A stretch of DNA of 64,000 nt from Delphinapterus leucas (taxonomy: Eukaryota > Chordata > Mammalia > Artiodactyla > Monodontidae), in NCBI RefSeq assembly GCF_002288925.2, contig NW_022097993.1:13192122-13256121 (forward strand), read 5' to 3'. Under the pieces are notes generated by a model. It worked only from the letters and a program-made list of their open reading frames with translations. It ran no database searches and was not told the origin of the DNA. Of this stretch, positions 43,440-55,619 are shown piece after piece. The position numbers were made by a program, and so were the translations under genes. How positions within the stretch are numbered: the first letter of the stretch is position 1; each line of letters opens with the position of its first letter.

Positions 43440-44035
43440 CATAGTATTGTCATTAGAGGCCATCTTGGTGAACCGCTTCAAGCATGAGCCCTCATGATTC
43501 CTGAATTCTAGTCCTCATGCCTCTGTATAATCTCCTTCTCTGGGGTGTGGGTGGGACATGTGATTTGCTCTAATCAGTACAATATGGCAAATTTGACAAG
43601 ATGTGGCTCCTTTGATTGTGGTATGTAATCTTGCTCATGGACTGACTTTGGAGACTCTCCTTGTTAGCTCTGGGGAAGTAAGGAGCCAAATTGTGGATGC
43701 CCCCATGGCAAGAAGCTTAGGGTGGCCTCTAGGAGCTGAGGGGCAACTCTGGCCAACAGGCAGGAAGAAACTTCCTTCCTCAGTCCTACAACCAGAAGGA
43801 AATGAATTCAGGGCACAACCTGAGTGAGGCTGGAAGCATAATCTTACCAAGCAGAGTCTCCAGGTGAGGACAAAGCTTGACACCTTGATTGCAGCCTCAG
43901 AAGATTCTAAGCAGAGGCCCCAGTTAGGCTGCACCCTGACTGGGGTGTTTTTTCAAAACTCCTAGAGGAACTTTGAGACCATGAATGTGTTGCTTTCAGC
44001 CATCATGTTTATGGTAATTTGTTACCGAACAGCCA
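43440..44035 (+). mobile_element. Ancient LTR-like repeat, plus strand (MaLR/MLT1-like)
   Basis: The order gtgggtgggacatgtgattt, ccaatcagtacaatatggca-like block, gacaccttgattgcagcctc and the end ggtaatttgttaccgaacag fits an old dispersed mammalian LTR repeat. A reverse-oriented relative lies at 55620-56175. The exact family is uncertain. The ORFs of 74 and 99 codons across it are incidental. No retroviral coding sequence is attached. Confidence 0.55.
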
Positions 44036-44119
44036 GTTTTTATTCTTTTTTTTTTTCTTTTTCTGGACCTGTCCCAACCAATTTGTCCATAATTCCTGTT
44101 TGGTTTACCTTCAAAACAT

Positions 44120-44520
44120 AACCACTGCTTAACACTTCTACCATACCACCTTCGGCTAAGCCAGGATAATTAAAGGCCTTCTAATTTGTCTTCTTATTTC
44201 TACTCTCTCACACTTTTGGTATAACTTCTGCCCAACAGTAAAAAAAAAAAAAAGAAAGAAAAAAGTTAATCTGACACACTCATGCAACTCTCAATAAAAA
44301 TCCTGTAAAAGCCTTCCATCCCTTGTAGAATACAATTCAAAATTTTTTGCCATGTCCTGAGAGACCCTTCAAGATCTGGCCATTGAGAAAGTCAACCTCA
44401 TCTTCTTACACTTTCCCAGAACTCATTCTACTGTAGACACTGGTTTTCTTACCAAGATTGGTCCTCCCCTTTAGAGCCTTTGACTTAATATTTCCTTTTA
44501 ATGGCACATACTTTCTTTAT
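44120..44520 (+). repeat. L2 remnant
   Basis: The order aaaagccttccatcccttgt, gaatacaattcaaaattttt, gagacccttcaagatctggc and cttcttacactttcccagaa matches the central L2 region in plus orientation. An A-rich run interrupts it at 44239-44267. Confidence 0.75.
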
Positions 44521-44615
44521 TCATTTATGCAAAAGTAATTATTAAATGTCACCCTGTGAAATTCACTAACCAGATGATAGAAATCCAGCAGTAAACAAAA
44601 TGTTTTTTTTTTATC
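44515..44615 (-). repeat. Possible short L2 3' end, minus strand
   Basis: ttattcatttatgcaaaagt followed by cagcagtaaacaaaatg resembles the reversed L2 3' end. Confidence 0.4.
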
Positions 44616-44999
44616 AAAAAGACACCAAATGCTGCCTAAATGAACTATTCAAATGATCAGATTGGATACCGCTGGAAATAAGTTTGGAAAGTCTTCAACT
44701 AATAGAGCCCTGAGGGCATAATCTGAACAGTAACTCATTTCCACCCCTTCAGAAACAAAGCTGAGTCTCCTCCATGCTAACAAGATATCTATGGACTAGA
44801 TCAAAGGTCAATTACCGGGAAAAGTAAAAAGAACACATGATATGAATGTTTTACAAATTTTACTCCTTACATATCAACTCTGCTCTTGTGGAATTCCTGA
44901 GAATACCTCAAACTGACTTATTCTTCCTCCTCACCTCCCCCATATAATTGATCAATTCTTGTACATTTCCAGACTAAAAATAGCTTCCATATGTCTCCT

Positions 45000-45240
45000 A
45001 TTTTCTGGATGCAGGTCTTACCACAGTGCAGCCACTATCCTCAGGATAATTTTTCTCCTACTTCTTTAGCATTATCATTCAAGGTGCAAATGAAATGGTA
45101 TCTTTTGGTTGAAGGCTACCAGGTAAACTTTTTGAGTTAGTTGTTTTGGTCTCTGTGCTCCTTTAATACTTTATCACTGTCTTTTAAAACACTTAAAAAG
45201 TTGTATGTAATTGACATATCAGATAAGGTGTTTTGCAAGA
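45000..45240 (+). repeat. L2 remnant
   Basis: The order attcaaggtgcaaatgaaat, ggctaccaggtaaactt and actttatcactgtctttt fits the L2 part downstream of the 44120-44520 piece, probably the same copy. Confidence 0.55.
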
Positions 45241-46135
45241 CCAGATCTATAGCATATTAATATTTTTTCCTGGATCTAGAGAATTGACACAATAGCCACA
45301 CAATAAGCATTTCTGGAAGTATTAAAAATTAATGAAACATTACCAGGAAAAAAATTGAACATCTCCATTCTATGTATTGATATTTTATTCCCATCATCAT
45401 TTTAAAAAGACACAAATACTGGTATTATTGGCAATGTGATGCTAGTTATCCAATTTGTCTTATAAATTACTGACAAACAGTTAAAAGCACCAATTTTAAA
45501 AGGTGACAGTAGTATCTTCAATTGATAGGAGTGGGAAAACATGGAGAAAATGGGACCGGACAGTTTGAGAGGTTTGACATGTGAAAAAAATTAGCTAGAA
45601 GGAAAATGTTCCAGATAAACAGAGCATGCGTGCCCCATACAAGTTTCCTTCTACAAATTTCCACCTTACTTCTTTGCTTTCCTATATTTCAAGGCCATGT
45701 GGGTTTTGCATGAATTGTGTATTTCCTATTAGTTTATCATATACTGATTACTTGCAATAGACAATATATTAAACATACTCTGCAATATATATGCAACTTT
45801 TTGGTGGCTTGAAAGTGCCTTGTCTTCACAATCCACCATTTTATGCAGAGCGGAGTGACTGTAACTGGAGAAAGAAAAGTAGGACTGCCCTTCCGTGAAC
45901 AGACACTATGGCCTGCCTAGGGATCTGAGTGACCAAGTTCATGTTACAGAAAGGCATGGAGTTCACAACAGGGCACATGGGACTAGTATCAAACAATAAT
46001 GTCACCAACCCAAGAACAATAGCAGTCCAAAGCAGGGGCATGTTACCTGATTGGACTTTCTAGTTTTCTTCCCTTTGAGGCAATTGAAGCATGGATGGTT
46101 CCTTTCCAGTGAGAACCACATAGGTTATTGGAAAA

Positions 46136-46138
<3 letters not shown>
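45241..46138. other. Unassigned sequence
   Basis: No gene or repeat recognised. Confidence 0.4.

Positions 46139-46180
<42 letters not shown>
46139..46180. repeat. (TG)n microsatellite
   Basis: Twenty-one uninterrupted TG units. The minus-strand ORF with repeated His-Thr over it is a by-product. Confidence 0.97.
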
Positions 46181-46185
<5 letters not shown>

Positions 46186-48470
46186 CTGATATTTAGGTGA
46201 AAGAGCTGTGAATCCTCCTTTTGGGTATTTTCTACTACAATACATCTGACCAAACTAGTTACAATGAAGAGTTCCCCTCACCACCCTACTCTTTCATGAT
46301 GGACCAGTTGCATGAATTTTAGTATATATCACCTCTACCATCTCTCAGCCAAAAGAAATATAACTTGTATTATATTAACAAATACAATTATATCTACTAT
46401 AATATTCATGCCATTTGGGGCAATATGTTATAAGTCAAGGCCAATTTATTATTATTTAGCTCATCCTCAATATATATGCAAGAGAATATTTTCTTTGTTA
46501 CTATATCTTAGAACATTGTATATTTCTTTAATATCTATTTACTCTTCCTAAATTATATTTGTCTTGAAGAAAGGCAAAGTCAAATTTTAGTATAAATTAT
46601 GAAGACATGTGGAATATTTCTTGAAAGATAATAATATGAAAATTCTCAGAGTATCATTTTTTCTCAATATATAGTAATATCCAGCAAATAAAAATGGTAA
46701 TATTCCCTGTATATCTTAACTAAAGAGATATAATATTTGCACAGCACCATGAAGGGAAAGTACTATTTAATGTGCCCCTGCTTTCAATCCCTTCTTGCTA
46801 CCCCTTTGTCCTCATTGTCTGCCATGGTTGTAGCATTATTCTCACATCTTAGCTCAACAAAATGTTTTCAGTAAAGTATCCCCGACACCTCAGAATAGAT
46901 GAGTCTGTCTCATGTATGCTCTAAATGCAACTCCTCCTTTGCCTTCAGAAACTCTAAAACATAATTTATGCCAGAGCCCAATCTAATTATTTTCCTGGGA
47001 AAAGCAAAATCTCTATTAAGATCTGCCTGAGTCCACAGGTACCAGAAGTGCAAACCACAAAGAACCATATGCATTCTGCACTGGAGGTGGAGTGCAGTTT
47101 CTCACCTGGGTGGTGAAAATGCACCAAATGGGCAGGGTGGGAGGGGCTGTGGAAAGAATGGTGAAGCCTGGAGAGGTGTAACAAGGTGTGGAGCAGGTCC
47201 TTCCAGACCTAATATAAGAAGCTTGATTCACCCCTCCCTTACTTGACACAAATGAATGACTTAAATAGGGTCATTTGATTCCTTACTTTTGATCCCTCTG
47301 GGAAGATAGATGCCTTTTTTTTTTTTCAAAAGTGCTTCCAGCGGTGTTCCTCATGGTCTTCTTCCCTGGCATAAGCAGGTACAATAGTGCTTAGAAAAGT
47401 GGTTATACTTGCTTCTTGGTCCACCAGAGAGGCACAGTCGAGGCAGAGCCTGGTGGGGGCAACAGCTCTAACCTTGGCAACATTTCTTATTGTGAGAGAA
47501 AAATCAGATCTCACTTTTGTATAAAATGCAGATATATGAAATGAGATTTATTTTAGGGCACCAAAACCCCCTACGTATTGTATGGCTTTAAAATATATTT
47601 ATAGTCCTGTTATTGAAACCAATGAGCTCTGTAATTTCTTTTTAATGCACTCAAAGTTCTGGAGCCATATGGGAATTAAATTTACTTTTCTTGTGTGTGA
47701 AAATTCAAGTAAAGTAAGAGTTGAATGCTTGTAGGTGTTTAATTCCCCAAGCCTGGCCACCCATTCACCCATAGCCTGTTTCTGTCACACTGTCCTATGG
47801 CACCACTAAAGGTAATTCTAGAGGTGCTTATGAGTTTGGAAGACTCAAAATTAACAGTCCAAAAAACAGTTCATTCCTTCCTTCCATCTCTAAATACAAA
47901 TACTCCAACTTCAAGGTTTTGTTTATACTGCTTCACTCCCATAATCCCTTTTCTTAATAATCTCGTTGTCACCTCCTTTTTCCATTATGCCACTAACGGC
48001 ATATTCAAGTAAAAATGAAGTCAGAAAAAAAATTATGTCTACATTAATTTATTGTAGACCTTGTCAGTTTTAATCATATCAAAGTAGATTATGTTTATAT
48101 AGGTTAATTCTATAAATTGTGTTGAATTTACTACCTGTATTGTGCTTATTGTGATTCTAAAGAAAAATTCAAGCAATGATTCATTTTATCATGAACTATT
48201 CTCTAGCCTCTAAATTTTAATCCTTTAAACAGCCAAGCAAAGGAAGGCTCTTTGACACTATTTGCAGAGACATTTATTTATTTCTATTAATCTTGTTCTG
48301 AGTATATTTTGGGAAGTGAAATCTAGGAATTTTGTAACTCAAACACAAAATACCTTCTCTCCAGGAGGAGTATTATACTTTGAAAGTAATACTGTTACTT
48401 CTTTGGGGCTTTATCCATGAAATATAAGCCCCAGAAAAAATATATCTGGTCATTCATATCTTTAAAAGTT
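46181..48470. other. Unassigned sequence, no gene
   Basis: About 2.3 kb in which I see no exon, RNA gene or confident repeat. Short ORFs (60-80 codons) only. A T-rich run lies at 47317-47328. Confidence 0.4.
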
Positions 48471-48504
48471 TTTCAACAAATATTTATGAAAAACTTCATA
48501 TGTG

Positions 48505-48963
48505 CTAACACTTTTGGACCCAATTCGTCCACTGCAAAAGATTAAATTCTATACTCTGCCTATTTAACCTTTGTGTTGCCCTTGATCCCTCCATGGGATC
48601 CAGCATGAGGGCACCTTCTTTTTGCTTGCCTCCCATCCGTGCTGGAGAAAGGATGACAACCAAGCAGACCTGGCTTTCTCGGTGTTTATACCAACCAGCT
48701 GCATCCTGGCTCTGACCACATCTCAGCATGCCCAATATTTCTCCCTCATTGACTCCTTGGCTCATTTCTCTCAGAAATGTTCCAAATCCCTTCAACTCAT
48801 AAAGCTTCCAATTTCTCCTCCTCTGTATCAGTGAGAGCAGATCTCTTACTTTGCCGGGCATTTTGGTACAATTCAGAAGGAGCCCTTTTGTTATCTCAGC
48901 CCTCCTAAATTTTTTCTTCATTCTTTCATAGTCTCCAGAGTAGAATAGGGTGGGATTGTCCAA
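48505..48963 (-). other. 152-codon ORF of unknown nature
   Basis: The longest minus-strand ORF not explained by a recognised repeat, starting MDNPTLFYSGDYERMKKKFR. It is hydrophilic, without signal peptide, membrane segment or familiar motif, and I see no polyadenylation or splice context. Its 5' side is close to an L1 fragment beginning near 48985. A chance ORF is more likely than a gene. Confidence 0.15.
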
Positions 48964-48984
48964 AATACAGAACTGTATTTTTTT

Positions 48985-49342
48985 TACCTTATTTATTTAT
49001 TTTTAACATCTTTATTGGATTATAATTGCTTTACAATGGTGTGTTAGTTTCCACTTTATAACAAAGTGAATCAGTTATACATATACAAATGTCCCCATAT
49101 CTCTTCCCTCTTGCATCTCCCTCCCTCCCACCCTCCCTATCCCACCCCTCTAGGTGGTCACAAAGCACCGAACTGATCTCCCTGTGCTGTGCGGCTGCTT
49201 CCCACTGGCTATCTATTTTACATTTGGTAGTGTATATATGTCCATGCCATTCTCCCACTTCATCCCAGTTTACCCTTCCTCCTCCCCGTATCCTCAAGTC
49301 CATTCTCTAGTAGGTCTGTGTCTTTATTCCCGTCTTTCCCCA
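48985..49342 (-). mobile_element. L1 3'UTR-only insertion, minus strand
   Basis: It starts with a T-rich run and taacatctttattggattat, then the reversed 3'UTR of the L1-D type (caatggtgtgttagtttcca, taggtggtcacaaagcacc). It stops within the 3'UTR near cccgtctttcccc. No ORF2 sequence is included. A target duplication could not be fixed. Confidence 0.9.
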
Positions 49343-49439
49343 ATTTTTGAAACCACTTTCTAGCATCCTGAGGAGCCCTGAATGCATGCTAATCCCTTTG
49401 AGTTTAAACATTTTAAATGGCATCCTCCTAATTTTTTTT

Positions 49440-49560
49440 TTCATCTATTCATTCAATTAGCAAATATTTACTCAGGACTGGGTCTGGTCATTAAGGAGTT
49501 CACAAACTGATATTTAGATAATCATTCTATAATGTGAGGAAAATAAGCATGCCAACAAAT
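49440..49560 (-). repeat. L2 3' end remnant, minus strand
   Basis: The blocks tcattcaattagcaaatatt, tactcaggactgggtctggt and aaggagttcacaaactgata match reversed L2. Confidence 0.6.
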
Positions 49561-49805
49561 ACTGGACTCTGACTATAGCCAGGCATGGTATTAAATTCAT
49601 TATTTAATATAATTTTAAAACAATCCATGGTAAAAGAAAAATTAGTTCAAGAAAGTTCTATGTTTATATAATTTTTACCTACTCTGAGACTGACATTTTC
49701 CGGGGTTATATAACTTGTCAAAGCATATTTAGAGAGTGGCAGAGTTGATATTCAAACCCCTGACTTTTTGACTCCAGGGTTCATGTGCTTAAAGCATCAT
49801 ATTAT
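49555..49805 (+). repeat. MIR remnant
   Basis: The order actatagccaggcatggtat, aattcattatttaatataat, ggttatataacttgtcaaag, gagagtggcagagttgatat and tttgactccagggttcatgt follows a nearly complete MIR. Confidence 0.75.
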
Positions 49806-49879
49806 TTACATAATAATGGGCTGCCCAATGTATTATGGGAGAATAGGAATGTCTAAGCCAGATTGGAATATTGCAAAAG

Positions 49880-50230
49880 TCCCCCTGGAGCAGGTTATAC
49901 CCATATTGTCTTACTAAGTGACAGTTGGATTTAGGTGAAAGGGCATATGGGTCTCCGCCTGGAGGGCATTACAGGCAGAAAAGACTGCACACAACAAGGT
50001 GACTATCAGTAGCATCAATAGAGCAAAGCAGTCTAGTATCAGAAGAGCAAAGAGTAGAAAAATAGGAGTGGTGGCAGATTATGCTGAGAAGTAGGCTGGA
50101 ACCTTTTCCTTGAAGACTTCCTTTGGCACAATGAGTTGTTTAGATTTTATATAAGAAGCACAGGGAGTCAGTACAACTTTAATAATTTCCAAGGTCAGAT
50201 TTGCATTACTTGTTCATGACTCTACCTAGA
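49880..50230 (-). repeat. L2 remnant, minus strand
   Basis: The segment with gcattacaggcagaaaagac, agcaaagcagtctagtatca and gattttatataagaagcaca fits the antisense L2 body; it likely continues the 49440 piece across the MIR. Confidence 0.5.
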
Positions 50231-50329
50231 ATGGGGGAGGGTTAAAGAAGAGAACCAGACAAGAAGCAGAAACAGACAATTCTTCCAATAATCCAGGTGA
50301 TAGGTGATTAATGGGGACTCTACAAAGCA

Positions 50330-50560
50330 ATGACATTTGCTGCCAGCAGACCTGCACTGTCATTCTGGCTCTGCCACCTACCAGCTGGGTGACTGGTTTT
50401 TAACCTTTGTAATTTCCAAGTTCCTAAGATGGTAAATAAGGGTAACAATTCTTTCACAGATTTGTGAAAAGGAATACATGTGATAATCCATGTAAGCTAC
50501 TTAGCAAATTGCTCGGCACATTTTAAGTCTTCAACAAACCAGTGACATTATTATTACTGA
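50330..50560 (+). repeat. MIR remnant
   Basis: Clear MIR order: attctggctctgccacctac, cagctgggtgactggttttt, aagatggtaaataagggtaa, tgtgataatccatgtaagct and attgctcggcaca. Confidence 0.85.
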
Positions 50561-51808
50561 TGTTATGTTTACTTGTAAAATCAATGCTAATTGCCCTTTT
50601 GGGGAGCAGGACATTGAGCATTAGCTCATGTTTTGGTCTTAGAAGTCAGGGTTAAATATTGCAGCCGATGGAGCAGACCTAGTCCACTGGACTGCAGAAA
50701 TTTCTAGACACAAAGCATATGTAGCAGGTGGCAATCTTTGTGCACAAACTTAACATATATTTCATACTAAAACTGAGACAAGTCTTCTCCTGATGCAAGA
50801 GTTTCAACTTCAGGTATCATTGGGGCTTCCTCTCTCCCACAGCGTCCCATAGGTCACTGAGAATCTAAGGGAAGTGCCAGGCTCTTAATTCATAGTGATG
50901 CCATGATTTCCTTGGGTTCTTCTGCTACCCAGTCCTGTGATCAGAGTGAGTCTTCAGACTCTTGTCTGCTGTTCAAGACACTGCTCAATGGACTCAAGGC
51001 TATTGGTTGTGGTAGAAATGAGCCCCAGAAACTCTGTAACTTTTTTCTTGCTATGCTGTATGTTCATTCCAAGTCAGCTGGAGGGCTCTTCTCTGCATTG
51101 TGAACACTCTGGGATCCAGGATAATAGACTGTTTCCGGGCACAGTGGCTGAGGGGAAGAAAAAGCATCATGGGTCCCTAATTGACTCTTAAATCTTCTAC
51201 CAGAAAGTGACATGTTACTTCCTTTCATACTTGACATTGGTCAAAGGAAGTCATAAGGGCACACCTAAATCTCAAAGGGAAGCAAAATAAAACCCCACCA
51301 TGTACCTAAGAAGAGGACTTGGTATATTTGAAAGATGCCAGTCACACTCCGCTTTCCACAAACTTGCCCAAGGTGGCCTTTCAATCTGTTCTTTAGTTTG
51401 GAAAACATATTGTACAGCCTCTACTGATCTCACACAGTAAGCTCTGATATCCTGCACACTTACTGATGGGGACTTTGTCTCCATCATGTACAGAGGACCT
51501 TCCCAAGTCCACACCCAAGGGATCTCACTCTTCCTAGTAGCCCGTTTCTGCTTCTCTCCACTCAAGCTTTCTTTGCCCCACCAAAGTCTTGGTGAATATA
51601 ACTTCTAGATGTCTGCAAATTCTACTGTCACCCAATCACAGTTTTAAAAAAGCTTAAGTCTTTAACCATCAACCACTATCTCCACCTATTTCAATTTCCC
51701 AGGCAAAGAATCTGGAATGAGAACTAAGATGAATTCCATGAGACACAGAGGGAAAAATACCTTCAAAAGTGAAGAAAAAAATACAAATTATTACATAAGG
51801 GAAATTTT
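50561..51808. other. Unassigned sequence
   Basis: No recognised repeat or gene. ORFs of 66-97 codons lack any family likeness. Confidence 0.4.
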
Positions 51809-52044
51809 AAAAATGTAACGTCTTGCACCCACCATGGAAAACAGTATGGAGACGCCTTAAAAACTAAAAATAGAGTTACCATATGATCCAGCAATCCCAC
51901 TCCTGAGCATATATCCAGAAAATACAAAAGCCCTAGCACAAAAGATACATGCACCCCAACGTTCATAGCAGCACTATTTACAATAGCCAAGATATGAAAG
52001 CAACCTAAATGGCCATTGACAGATGAATGGATAAGGAAGATGTG

Positions 52045-52053
52045 GTGTGTGTG

Positions 52054-52093
<40 letters not shown>
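52045..52093. repeat. (TG)n/(CA)n compound microsatellite in L1
   Basis: gtgtgtgtgtatacacac followed by a pure CA run, just before acaatggaaaattactc; an imperfect palindrome of TG then CA units. Confidence 0.95.
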
Positions 52094-52095
<2 letters not shown>

Positions 52096-52462
52096 GGAAA
52101 ATTACTCGGCCATAAAAAAGAACAAAATAGTGCCATTTGCAGCAACATGGATGGACCTAGAGATTATCATACTACGGGAAGTAAGTCAGACAGAGAAAGA
52201 TAAGCATTATATGATGTCACTATATGCGGAAGCTAAAACATAGTACAAATGGACTTATTTACAAAACAGAAACGGACTCAGACATAGCAAACAAACTTAT
52301 GATTACCAAAGGGGAAGGGGAGGGAGGGATAAATTGGGAATATGGGATTAACAGATACAAACTACTATATATAAAATAGATAAAAACAAGGATATACTGT
52401 ATAGTACACGGAACTATATTCAATATCTTGTAATAAACTATAATGGAAAAGGATCAAAAAAG

Positions 52463-52512
52463 AATATATATATATATACCCCCCCACACACACACACACA
52501 CACATATATATG
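52463..52512. repeat. Compound (AT)n-(C)n-(CA)n microsatellite in L1 3'UTR
   Basis: An AT run, a seven-base C run, a CA run and another ATAT run, in the L1 3'UTR position that carries AT in the 5758-6368 copy. Confidence 0.95.
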
Positions 52513-52591
52513 TATAACCAAATCACTTTGTTCTACACCTGAAAATAACACAATATTGTAAATAAACTAAATTCAATTTAAAAAATGTAAC

Positions 52592-53244
52592 ATTATAAAC
52601 AACATCATATGAGCTATTTCTTGACCTAAAAATTTAAGTGACAGCAAATAGCCACTCTGATCTTTAGGCCGTCTAGATAAGCTACAGTCAGCCAGCCCAG
52701 ACTCTGATGTTGTCTATTACCTCATGCAGTACAGGTAGAAACTAATCCCTTCCTCCAAGTTTATTGCCTTTTGCTATTACATAACTATGTTTATTACTAA
52801 CTATAAAGCTGTGATATACCACCATATTCACTGGGATTTTAGAAGTTAAATACCTAGCAGTCAATAATAACACATGCAGCCTTAGGTGTCTTAAATGGGC
52901 ATTTAAGAAAGTTTCACATCATCTGTGTATGGTAAAGTGGATGAATTATTTCAGAACAGATGTTAACATTTAACACATTTACTTCTTGGATGCTCATTTG
53001 AAAAAGAAATCTTTCAGGCTGTAAATTATCAGACTGACAGACTGGCGAGAGGAAAAATATCTATATTTTCCTTTCAATTAGACACCTTTGATTTTAGAGG
53101 CAATGGCTTCAGCAAAGTCTTTTAGGACTGTTAAACATTGTTCATGTCTCTTCAATTACTCTCACTGAGCATTCAAAAACTCCACCGGGAGAAACTGTGT
53201 TTCCACTCTCTGGTTACACAGTTCCCAATGTAAATCCTTTACTT
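52592..53244. other. Unassigned sequence
   Basis: No gene or recognised repeat. Confidence 0.4.
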
Positions 53245-53255
53245 TTAAAAAATAT

Positions 53256-54025
53256 CTCTTACAAACCCTCTTGCACTGTTGGTGGGAATGTAAATTGATA
53301 CAGCCACTATGGAGAACAGTATGGAGGTTCCTTAAAAAACTAAAAATAGAACTACCATATGACCCATCAATCCCACTACTGGGCATATACCCTGAGAAAA
53401 CCATAATTCAAAAAGACACATGCAGCCCAATGTTCATTGCAGCTCTATTTACAATAGGCAGGACATGGAAGCAACCTAAGTGTCCATCAACAGATGAATG
53501 GATAAAGAAGATGTGGTACATATATACAATGGAATATTACTCAGCCATAAAAAGAAACGAAATTGAGTTATTTGTAGTGAGGTGGATGGGCCTAGAGTCT
53601 GTCATACAGAGTGAAGTAAGTCAGAAAGAGAAAAACAAATACCGTATGCTAACGCATATATATGGAATCTAAAAAAAAAACAAAAATAGAAAAATCATTC
53701 TGAAGAACCCAGGAGCAGGGCAGGAATAAAGACGCAGACCTAGAGAATGGACTTGAGGACACAGGGAGAGGGAAGGGTAAGCTGGGACGAAGTGAGAGAG
53801 TGGCATGGACATATATACACTACCAAATGTGAAATAGATAGCTAGTGGGAAGCAGCCGCATAGCACAGGGAGATCAGCTCTGTGCTTTGTGACCACCTAG
53901 AGGGGTGGGAGGGAGACGCAAGAGGGAGGAGATATGGGGTTTTATGTATATGTGTAGCTGATTTACTTTGTTATAAACCAGAAACTAACACATTATTGTA
54001 AAGCAATTATACTCCAATAAAGATG
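53256..54025 (+). mobile_element. Well-preserved 5'-truncated L1 insertion, young subfamily
   Basis: It carries the ORF2 C-terminal part and the complete L1-D-type 3'UTR (agacctagagaatggacttg, ctagtgggaagcagccgcat), ending caataaagatg. The target-site duplication ttaaaaaatat lies at 53245-53255 and 54026-54036. Little decay is visible compared with other copies. Confidence 0.93.
53271..53672 (+). pseudogene. L1 ORF2 C-terminal fragment, open for 133 codons
   Basis: The fragment starts [20 protein letters not shown], part of the cysteine-rich C-terminal segment of ORF2p, and continues uninterrupted to the natural ORF2 stop after IYGI. Compared with the CWW motif in L1-B, a histidine precedes the cysteine here. 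It contains no endonuclease or RT domain and no promoter, so it is not a gene. Confidence 0.9.
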
Positions 54026-54036
54026 TTAAAAAATAT

Positions 54037-55600
54037 ACATATGTAAAATCTAATATATATATAGATATATCCCTTACACTAAGTATCTGTTCCGAAAAGA
54101 GGAGTGGATTGGGATTCCTCAAGTCACATGTGGAATAAAGCAACGAATCTCAAACTTCATTGTGAATCAGATTCATCTGGTCTGGGGTACGGTACAGAAT
54201 TTGCGTCACTAACATGTATCCAGGAGATGTGGACACTGAAGCTGCTGATCTGGGAGACATACTGTAAGAACCACGGGTGTTGAATATAAGTTTACCCTAT
54301 TGTATTCCTAGTTTGAAAAGCGTTCAAGAGTTGAAAAAGTTATGGGGCTGCTGCAGAGTCAATAAGTATGATTCTGTTTCTTGGAGATTTACAACAAAGG
54401 TCCTAAGAGGCCTTAAACATAAGAAAAAAAATTTGTTTTATTTCTTTTAATTTCTTTTATTTCTCCAGATAGTTTCTTACAAAACCCCTTTTTCCCCCCA
54501 TGGGTAATTGACATCTTCTTAATTATAGAGTTAAGAAAATTGCTTTCAATACTTTGCTATGAAAGCCTTCTAGCATGCTGTCTTGTGGGACTGTATTGCT
54601 CACACTTTTCCTCTTCTTCTTTTACCAAGAAGATATTTTGATGTATTATATATTGAAAGTTCAAGGGAGCACTAGTCTTCCTCATGGAGAAGGTAGAACT
54701 TGACTTTATTCCTTAATAGAATCACAGTTAGACATGACTGTGAAAGCACGTGGGCCATTTTGAATTAGAAAACCAGACTCAAAGAACATCAGACGTGAGG
54801 AAAAAAGTTTGGCTCCAGTATGGGGCTATACAGGATAAATGGAGTGACACGATCTCAGACCAAATCAGCCTTTTGCACATTGTCATGGTCAGTACTTAAC
54901 CAAAGGCTGACCTAGTGCTTTCAAGAAGCTTCAAAAGTTGCTCAAAAGTTGTCATAATTTCCAGCTCTGGCCTATTATACCTCATGCCCCACACCTCTCA
55001 GGTCAATTTCCCTCAAGGGGAAAGTCATTGTTTTTATTCTAGGAATATGTTTGTAAAGAATTTTTATAGACGTTGTATGAGAGATATAATCAAGTTGTTT
55101 GGAAGAAAAAAAAGAACTTTCATGGATTTTCTGATTGAAGGGTATGTATATTAGAGGGTTGAAGTATGAACAGTTGGGGTGGAGTCAGGCTTAATTTAAT
55201 CCAAGTTATTTTCATTAAAGGTAATTACAATCAATTTCAAAAATCTCTTAGTGTTATATTCTACCCCCGCTAACTTATGTTTACAACACTTATCCACCAG
55301 CATCTCAATGTAGGGGAATATGACCCTTTAGGAAAAGGCTGCCAAATGGCTGACTTTACTTCCACCATAAAGAAAGAAGGCAATGACATCAAAAGTGTCC
55401 TTGAAAGTGTAAATATTCTTTGAGAGGATGAAACAGAGCAGACATACTCATTATACCACAAGTTATTTTTTGCCAGATATTACAATCAGTCAGAAATTTT
55501 TAATACTCACCAACCCTGTGTCCAGTGCTTTATTTTTTTCCATCTTCAGATCCAAATAAGATCAATAACTTGTAGTGAATGAAAACATTGCCTGGCAGTC
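54037..55600. other. Unassigned sequence
   Basis: About 1.5 kb without recognised gene or repeat; ORFs no longer than 79 codons. Confidence 0.4.
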
Positions 55601-55619
55601 AAAAAGTCGTTGGTAACTG

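Larger units (their letters stand above)
51820..52580 (+). mobile_element. 5'-truncated L1 insertion (ORF2 end plus 3'UTR)
   Basis: It begins in ORF2 (accatggaaaacagtatgga) and proceeds to the 3' end caatattgtaaataaactaa. Direct repeats aaaaatgtaac at 51809-51819 and 52581-52591 flank it. Two microsatellites lie inside (52045-52093 and 52463-52512). Confidence 0.92.

Noticed and set aside
47418..47434. Third CTCF-like motif (ccaccagagaggcac)
   Set aside because: It departs from the core at the ggc block and is probably a chance match.
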